In this document: piece after piece, positions 57,125 through 64,000 of the stretch
Position numbering within the stretch: position 1 is the first letter of the stretch
Layout of the letters: each line of letters begins with the position of its first letter
Origin: Mesaphorura yosii
Taxonomy: Eukaryota > Arthropoda > Collembola > Poduromorpha > Tullbergiidae
DNA: 64,000 bases
NCBI GenBank assembly: GCA_009869945.1
Contig: WIXG01000380.1
Coordinates: 1 to 64,000 of the forward strand
Direction of reading: 5' to 3'
Translations under genes and position numbers: made by a program
The notes under the pieces: generated by a model
What the model was told of the DNA's origin: nothing
The model's database searches: none
What the model saw: the letters and a program-made list of their open reading frames with translations, nothing else

Positions 57125-60100
57125 CCGGTCTCGGCGCAAGGTGCTCTGCAAGAAGGCAAGGCAATAATCAAATTGACGGTTAAGAAAAAGGTGAATGCGA
57201 GGAAAGAAGAAAGGCAGGACAGGACGCAGGATCATTTAAAGAAAATTCGATTCGGGTGAACAGTGAAGAGAAGACGACCAAAGCAACCTGCTGCTGCCAT
57301 GGTCGTGGCTCGTGCTCGGGCATCACCTGCTCATCTGCTGTTGTGCTTCTGTGTTCTGCCTTCGCGTTCTTTCTTTATTCTTGAGGTTTCCCTATAAAAA
57401 TCTTGCATCTTGTAAATTGCATTGCATGCGAGATGATTTAAAAATGCATCGACACAGGCCGGCCATCGGTCATCAGCGCAAACGCGAACGCCGCAGATGA
57501 CGGTTCGGCCGAGCCGTGGTCGGCGGTTGAGAATTTTGATGGCGATAGCAGGACAGATGTTGTCGATTATTATGCAATCTGCAATGATTAAATCATGTCA
57601 TCATGAGTGCGTGCATGCATGGGCAAGGTGCTGAAGAGATATAAGAGATCGAAGGTCTCCAAGTATTGGCAAATTAAGTGGTTCAGTTTTTCTTTTCTCT
57701 CTTATATGCTCTTTCATTCTCCAGCCGGATGCAGTCTGCCAGATCAGCGTCGTCAGCGGATGTGAAGATCTTCTCACAAAACTGCTGCCTGACTTCTTTG
57801 CACCTGACTCCGCATCCGGACTCCCAATTAACTCCTGTATACCTTTCCTGCCTTGTGTATCGCATGTACTTCGTCTTGACTCCTGTCCTGAGAAGATCCA
57901 GTCGGAGATCTGCTGTGCTGCGCAGGAAGCGAACGAGTGTGAAGGGAATTGCGTAGTATCATCTGACAGATGGTTCAGGTTCAGACCGCTCTGGGTACTT
58001 GACGAAGACAAGAACATTGCTACACTGTCTCGGCTCGCTTTCTATTCTACTCCTGCGAGTACAGTAGCGGAATTATTTTCATTACCTTATCAAGATGATA
58101 CAGATTATTATTTATTTCTGACTTCCTCTCTTGGTTCTCCCATTCGTAGTCAACTCGCATCCTGACTTGCGTAAACTTACCTGTGCTCTGCTGTACACCG
58201 GCATGGCATGGCATGACGAAGGAGACGAAAGCCAAGCCAAGCCAGTAAAGAGAGAAGAATCGTGCGTGAGAAGACACGTAATCTTGGTTCACTAGCTTGG
58301 CTTCACGTGTACTTTGACCTGAGAGACATGCCTGAATACTTGATTCGAGATTTACGTTTTGTGAAAGGGATTTTAGCATATTTGAGCAATTTTTTCAATT
58401 TCGCACTGCCAAGTCCTGAATTTTGCTCAGGATCCGGCTTGGAATCAGACCCAGCGAGGCTTTGTGGTCTGACTGACTCTGACTTGACTTTGGCTTTGGC
58501 GGGATCACTTTTGATAAGCAGGATGTGTGGTACAAAAGGCAGCAGCAGCAGATTGGGCGGATGCGCGTCCCGAGCCTGTGCCTGCTGTAATGGGCGAAAG
58601 ATAATTTCTACTTCTACCTGCATTAAACTTACTAAACTACGAAAGCAAGCTCAGGCACAGGGAGCACAAGTCTTTAAGTCTTTGCTGGCTCATTTGGCCT
58701 GGCCTGGCCTGCCGTGGTCGTGGCGTTCGTCTTCCTGAGAGAAAACGAGAATGGGAGCCAACTGACGTTTTTATTCTTTGTTGTTGACTTACTTGCTCCG
58801 GTCTTGTCTGCCTGAGATCGGAAGTGAACCTCATTTTTTCACTTCTTCAAGAGAGAGGCGAGTTTTTACTACACGCATGCAATGGGAGCAGTCGTCCCAA
58901 AGAGGAAATAACAGCAGTTCTGTACCAAAAGTCAAGAAATGAATCGAGACCAAATGCCGTGCACCGTGCCCGAAAGCTGAAAACGAGCCACGTAAAGGAG
59001 GAAATTGCTAAATCCATCGGCAGATGAGTCAGTCAGGAGATTCGGAACTCAAAACTTGTTGAATTGGGAGGAAAGCAGTCAAAGTCAAAGGCTTGAGCTT
59101 GGCTTGACTTGGGGGCTTGGGCTTGTTTTCGGGATAAAAATGATAACGTACCACACCGTGGCACCACACCGCACCGGGCAAGGCTAGGAGCAGAGAACAC
59201 ATGTTCTTATCTCTTTTTTACTTTTCCCTGGCCCTGCTTCGTTGTTGTTGTCTGCCTTTTGCGAAAGTGCGTGTTTCCTTCCTCCTGCCTCCCTGTCAGA
59301 CCGAAATGTCCACCCCAGGTTTGTGTTTTCTTTTTCCATGTAAAGGAAGCCAGGACCTTCTTGGTTGTGGCTGTGGCCGTCTTTAGCCTCTTTCAGTGAT
59401 TTCATAGAACTAACGTGAAAATCAGTTAATCAGTCTCTCATTCATTCATTCATTTGAGCAGCGAATTCATGAACTCTCAACTTTCATATGTGAATTCTGC
59501 GAACTGGTGAATTCGCGTCTGCACTCATGCAAAATGTGCGTATGCGCGTGCGAGTATGCGTATTTGGTCCACGTCCACCGTCCACGATTCAATGAGCAGA
59601 TGTTGTGTTTACGGTTTACTTACGTTAACGGCCTGTTCATCTTTTCATCTTTCTTCTTTCGCGCATCTTCTTGAATTACGCAATGCGTTAAGCATAATTT
59701 CTTAACCTTTCTCAGTCCGACCGGTGTTGACGATCCTTCTGCGTCCGCGCACGTGATGCGTCGATGCGTACTTTGTGAGGGATGCACCGCACCGGTCCGC
59801 ATCCTTTAATCTTCTTTGTCCTCATCCTCATCATCTTCTTCATCTTTTTCATCTTTTCAGGTAGTACACCTTTTGAGGCGAAGATCATTTGAGTCCAGAC
59901 GAGAAAAACAATTTGCCCAGCCATTTCCTTTCGGCAAGGCTGTAAAGACTGGAACAGATTGGAAAGGATCATCTCATCCCCATTTTCCATCCTTTCAAGG
60001 CCTTCACGTTCTTGAGTCTTGCAAGATGCTGTGAATGCTGTGGCCGACGTGAATATACCTGGCTAAGTGTGTGCCAGCTTGCAAGATGATGAAATCCAAG

Positions 60101-60988
60101 ACGAAGACGCAGACCCAATTTCAAGATTTTCTCAGAATCGGACCAATTTGAAGAGAGCCGAAGAGAAGACGCGAGTTTTGAGACGAGAGATCGACCCAAA
60201 ATAATAATAGTAGAAATGTGATTTCTTTATTCCGGGCCACGCAGCAGCAGCAGCCAGCATCCGCTTCGCCAAGACACGAAGGATGCGGGACGAAAACAAC
60301 TTACCTGCCGTCTGTTACCTTTTGAGATCGAGATTCGACATCTTCTCTTCTTGAGGCCCAGCCGGGCTAATGCAGAGGAGAAACTCTGTGAGACGGATTC
60401 TGTTTTATGATCTTGCTGACGCTGACGTGGAGATGCGAAAGAAGAGGAGAGATGAAGTGGTTCATTGCAAGATTTTCTAGCATTTCACGAATTTCAGTCC
60501 GGTTCTCTCTTTTTAGTGATTCAGTGTCAATACCAAAGATGCGCTCAACCTTGACCGTCGACGCCCTAGCCTTTCAATGCTCATTCGCTTTGCGAACAGA
60601 AACGAACCCTTTTCCGCTTTTCCCAAGTCATCAGCACGATTTAAAAATAAAAATAGCACGGGACAAAGGAACCAGTCAGTCAGGTCAGGAATAAAGAAAA
60701 CGACGAGCAAGGAGCGAGGCAGATTTCGAAGGGAGCAGGTAAGGTAAAAGATTCTGTCCGTGTCTGTGGATTTTGCCGTGAGCAAGACCGGAATTCTATT
60801 TCGGTCGCGATTCTTGTTAAAAATCAAGCAACCAGCAACAGCAACCCTTTTGAGTCGGTCGGTCGTCAATGGGCCAAGTCAAGTCGAGGCGAAGGTTTTA
60901 TGACAGATTCCTTAAAATATGAAATACGAGAAACGAGAACAGAAACCTTATTGGTTTGGTATGGTTTTGGTTTGTTTTTCAAAGAATC

Positions 60989-60994
60989 TTTATT
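60989..60994 (-). terminator. PolyA signal of the defensin-like gene
   Basis: AATAAA on the minus strand (TTTATT on the plus strand) 69 bp past the stop codon of the small peptide gene. Confidence 0.6.
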
Positions 60995-61062
60995 TCTGGA
61001 TCACTTTGGCTTGGCTTGACTTGTGCACTACGCACGCACTGGTAAAGAGACTATTTAACTGT

Positions 61063-61396
61063 TTACATTCGACAGCGACAATCCTCATACATCAAATCCC
61101 CGCAATGACCACCGCCTACGAATCCTTTCTCCAGACAGCACTGGTGGCAGGAGCTGTCCCTCAAAACTGCAGTAGAACAGCAATGCAAAAAAAATGAAGT
61201 TCAAAAATCAGTGATTAGATTAAAGAAAAGGAACAGAACGGGGTTGCGATAAACAGTGGCACTTACGACTGGTAACTCCGCAGTATTTGTCACACTCTGC
61301 TGCATGGAAAGATTCCGCCTCCGCCCGATCCACGATGCAGACGATGCCAATTATGATCGAGATCGTGACCGCAGTAATAGCTGCAAGACGGATCAT
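61063..61396 (-). CDS. Secreted eight-cysteine defensin-like (CS-alpha-beta) peptide
   Basis: Two exons, 61396-61267 and 61166-61063, with a 100-bp GT-AG intron and a phase-1 join; 77 residues. Exon 1 encodes a signal peptide (MIRLAAITAVTISIIIGIV, probable cleavage after RAEA) and the first two Cys (ECDKYC). Exon 2 supplies SSCHQCC, then GGGHC, then DCRC. The frame of C-x3-C ... G-x-C ... C-x-C is the signature of CS-alpha-beta defensins; CHQCCLEKGFVGGGHC can be laid beside the drosomycin segment C-x3-C-x9-10-C. There are eight cysteines in the mature ~48-residue peptide, allowing four disulfides. It is most likely an antimicrobial peptide released into haemolymph or gut. It has its own TATA-like box and polyA signal. 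The alternative, a non-defensin Cys-rich peptide, cannot be excluded. Confidence 0.82.
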
Positions 61397-61505
61397 TTTC
61401 AATTTTCTTGGAAGCTTTTTGCTGGTGGCTGCTGCTGCTGTGCTGCTTTTGCTTCGAACGAGAATGCTGAACGTAGACTGGCTCAGCTGCTGGGGGCTGG
61501 ATGCG

Positions 61506-61514
61506 TTATTTAAA
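61506..61514 (-). promoter_or_regulatory. TATA-like box of the defensin-like gene
   Basis: TTTAAATAA on the minus strand; a CCAGTCT initiator-like motif begins about 31 bp further down at 61481. This would give a 5' UTR of about 80 nt before the ATG at 61396. Confidence 0.5.
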
Positions 61515-62200
61515 CACGCTGACTGAGGAAGACGTCATTTATTTATTGCAAAATGCTGGCTGAGGAAGAAACCTTCCAGAAAATGAAGGCGAGTAAGATT
61601 GAGCCGAAGTCATAGCTAAAGAGGCACTTGCGATTCATTCCAGATGCAAATTAAACGGGTTTGTTGCTAGTTAAAATAATTGCTGGCGATTATAGCATGA
61701 CGCATCTCCAGTCTTGGTCTGAGCTTCCAGGAACTTCATCTCTGCACACTAATTAGGAACTCAATTAACCAAGAACGCAATTGGTATTTGGTGGCAACGC
61801 AATAAAGCAGCAGCGACTTTGAATTTGAATGGAAAATGAATGGAAAACCTGAGTTGACTGAAATTTCCGTGATTGGTCATGATACCTGAAGGAGTCATTT
61901 TTATGAGCCGTCGAGTACTCATTGAATAGAAAACCCCGCTTTAATTCACATTTCACAATTGAATCACCACAAGCAAATAACATAAGTTAATAACACATAC
62001 AGCAAAGGTTAAATGCTTCATGTTTTCTTCAGACAGACTTGAGTGGCATATTTCATACTAAAGTCTTAATCAAAACCCCTGAATATAAATTTACTCTCAG
62101 CGCCCTTACCGAGCCCCCGAGCCCTTAACTGTTACTCCCGTTAATCACACTTTATTTAAATCAATATCTTAATTCGTTCAGTCAATGGCCCTGACTTTAG
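61515..62200. other. Spacer between the defensin-like gene and C19orf47
   Basis: AT-rich non-coding DNA; the right part is presumably the 3' UTR of the C19orf47-like gene. Nothing else recognised. Confidence 0.5.
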
Positions 62201-64000
62201 CTACAGGAAGAAGGACGGCCTCAGCTTCATCGGCCCATCGTAATTTCGGCTTATCTTTTCGCTCTTGCATTTGTAGCGTGAGTCAAGAGTCTCGTACAGC
62301 CGTTCACCTGCACGCGGGAGAGGAGCGTCCATCTCACGGCTCCGATCACGATCCTCGTCTCGATTCATGCCCGAATGTCGAGGAACCGAACCTGGCGAGT
62401 TTCTGTGGCTGTTGCGATCACTGTGGCCGTAGCGAGGAGGCGATCGGTCATAATCGCGGCGATCGTGGGTTCGATCACGACTTCGATCGTTGTATCTGTC
62501 GCCGTAGCCACTCCGGCCAGAGCTGGCGTACTCCGACGGCTCGTATCTCGCATCCCTCAGCGCGATATCTTTGCCCCAGCTCGCGTACTTGTTGTTGCGG
62601 TTGGCGTAACTTCGGGCGGAGTCCGAGGTCGCGACCCCGTTTGAAGATGAAGTCCGCCGTGGGCCTAAAAGGCCGGAGTCGTAGTCAAAGTCATTCTCGT
62701 GGCGGCGGCTGTAGCCAGGCTCGTCAGAAATGCGAGAACGAGAGCTGTTTGAGCTCGAACTTGACTGGCTTGGCCCTCCAGAGCGGGAAATTCGGTCGCG
62801 TTCACGGGTTTGTGCGTAATCCCTGTCTCGATCAAAGCCGCCAGAGCCTGAGCCTGAGCGGTCCGAATTTCTGCTGTTGCTTCGTCCGTGGCGGCTGTTG
62901 TCAGTCTTTGAGATTGAGGTTGGACCCGAGCCCGAACGCTGTTCGTAGTCATAGTCATTGTGGTTGTGCTCCGTGCCGTACGAGTATCTTGGTCGGACCC
63001 TGGGTCGGGATTCGTTCTCGGAGCGCGATGACTGAGGCTGCGAAGGAGTCGCTTTCGTTCTACGTCGAGGTTGCTGCTGCTGTGGAGACCGCGACTGAAC
63101 GACTTGAACTTGACTCCTCACTCCTGTGCGAAACAGAATTACCAAAAATTATCAATTGTTATTATAGGCAAGTAAGTTGGTCTCTGTCAGCAATATTTAC
63201 GTACTTGGACCTTCATTTAAATCTGGACTCCCTTCAGGAGAAGCAGAAGCTTCACGTCTTCTCGACGAACTCGGTGGCTTTGGCTTAACATCTCCAGTTT
63301 GGCCGAAACGGCGATAAACATCCAAATCTGGATCGCTCCAGTCGTGTTGATCGTCGCTTAACTTTCGTTTTGGGTTTGACTTTGGTGGACTCAGTGGACT
63401 GCGCTGATCGTGATTGGGTTTGGCTGCATTGACAACTTTCTGCTCGTCCTCTGGTGGTGGTAATGCTGTTTCACGAGCGAATTCATCTGAAGTCGGTCCC
63501 AGTTCAAGGTATTCACAGTCTTCTAGCTCCTCTTTTTTAACCGTGAGATCAAGTGCAGGTGCAGGGTTAGCCTTGGGTTTAGTGGGCGAAGACTGCTCGC
63601 TGGTGGTCAAGTTAATTTGATCAAGGCTCCGAATTTCACAAGCAGGCAGCGGTGAGATTTTTGATAGTTCTATCGGAGGAGGATCGACACTTGAACTGGA
63701 AACGATGGCAGGCGTTGGATTGACCTCGAACTTCTGCGACAGAGCAACAAACTAATTAATTCAAATACAACCACAATTTCACAGTAAGTACAGTCCAGTA
63801 GAGTAGATACAAAGCCTAAAAGTGCCTAATTACTGTATTACCTGCAAGAGTTCTTCGCTCACTCTCCTAGCATGCTTCAAAATAGCGATCATATCACCCA
63901 TTGCACCAATTCCCATGTCTCTGAGGTACTCCTTATTTAGATCGGGGAGCATGTCCGGTCGAATTCGATTCTCCGCAAATATGGATGCATATTTTAGCGC
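62201..64000 (-). CDS. C19orf47: C19orf47-like SAM-domain protein with RS-rich tail (5' end outside the window)
   Basis: Three exons seen: beyond 64000 to 63842, 63733-63205 and 63123-62201; joins in phase 0 and 1; 536 residues in the window. The first exon encodes the C-terminal half of a SAM domain (YASIFAENRI, DLNKEYLRDMGI, GDMIAILKHARRV), which closely matches the SAM domain of human C19orf47 (DLNKEI, GDIIAILKHAK). The middle is acidic and Pro-rich, and the C-terminal ~300 residues are a Ser/Arg/Asp-rich low-complexity tail with RDR and SRS runs, suggesting a nuclear, RNA-processing-associated protein. For the second intron, the donor GTACGTAA at 63204 and acceptor CGCACAG give the right phase; using GTAAAT a few bases later would not. 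The function of the family is unknown. Confidence 0.85.

Larger units (their letters stand above)
46337..61062. other. 14.7-kb region without recognised genes, probable regulatory domain of Hindsight
   Basis: No open segment on either strand showed a family motif, a signal peptide with matching splice sites, or a bounded transposon. The sequence is unusually rich in short runs of GCCA, AAGCC and GGCCT words (for example 47371-47387, 48721-48740, 49201-49224, 54921-54947, 58225-58240, 58695-58715, 61005-61018), polypurine AGAAG stretches and ATG/ATC trinucleotide runs (49216-49241, 59816-59866). Its position, directly 5' of a large developmental transcription factor, suggests 5' UTR exons, introns and enhancers. 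Confidence 0.55.

Noticed and set aside
57300-57398. Short plus-strand open frame with a hydrophobic start downstream of the TATA-like box at 57117
   Set aside because: About 32 codons, no mature domain and no in-phase downstream exon was found.
61220-61266. Unspliced extension of the peptide gene reading RKCHCLSQPRSVPFL
   Set aside because: A strong GTAAGT donor is at this point, and splicing to 61166 gives a canonical defensin Cys frame; the unspliced version does not.
63116-63123. Acceptor at GTGAG (exon from 63116) for the C19orf47-like gene
   Set aside because: It only works with the weaker donor GTAAAT; the pair GTACGTAA and CGCACAG gives a standard polypyrimidine acceptor and the same downstream frame.

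Overview
The window is animal nuclear DNA, most likely from an arthropod and plausibly a springtail (Collembola). The reasons are short GT-AG introns (63-100 bp in several genes), clusters of divergent seven-helix arthropod-type chemoreceptors with decayed copies beside them, an isopenicillin-N-epimerase-like PLP enzyme of a kind reported from springtails, and clear orthologues of conserved animal genes (SLC13/INDY, Hindsight/RREB1, an NRDP1-like RING protein, C19orf47). The springtail assignment is an inference; no rRNA, tRNA or mitochondrial marker is present to settle it.

Layout. 1-1.6 kb: a complete but inactive hAT transposon remnant with terminal repeats and a target-site duplication. 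1.7-3.1 kb (+): a secreted class-V aminotransferase. 3.4-8.1 kb (-): three tandem chemoreceptor paralogues, one intact, one with a frameshift near its end, one a pseudogene. 8.1-12.4 kb: gene-poor. 12.4-19.7 kb (+): an SLC13 citrate/dicarboxylate transporter whose gene carries four tandem, phase-matched versions of one exon. 20.5-21 kb: a second hAT relic and small tandem repeats. 22.1-23.4 kb (+): a different chemoreceptor. 24-27.7 kb: a mucin-like membrane protein gene lying between two direct copies of a ~160-bp repeat. 28.2-31.5 kb (-): a zinc-finger gene with unusual CCHC fingers, head-to-head with an NRDP1-like E3 ligase (32.5-33.3 kb, +). 34.3-36.9 kb (+): another chemoreceptor and its decayed tandem duplicate. 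38.7-46.3 kb (-): the Hindsight/RREB1 transcription factor in seven coding exons. 46.3-61 kb: nearly 15 kb without convincing coding sequence, probably its 5' untranslated and regulatory domain. 61.1-61.4 kb (-): a previously hidden two-exon gene for a small secreted eight-cysteine defensin-like peptide. 62.2-64 kb (-): the 3' part of a SAM-domain/RS-rich C19orf47-like gene that runs off the window.

The two strongest discoveries are the four-way exon cassette in the SLC13 gene, which would swap the segment forming part of the sodium/substrate site, and the defensin-like gene with its own TATA box and polyA signal. All exon structures were deduced by hand from splice sites, reading phase and protein motifs; none has been checked against transcripts.
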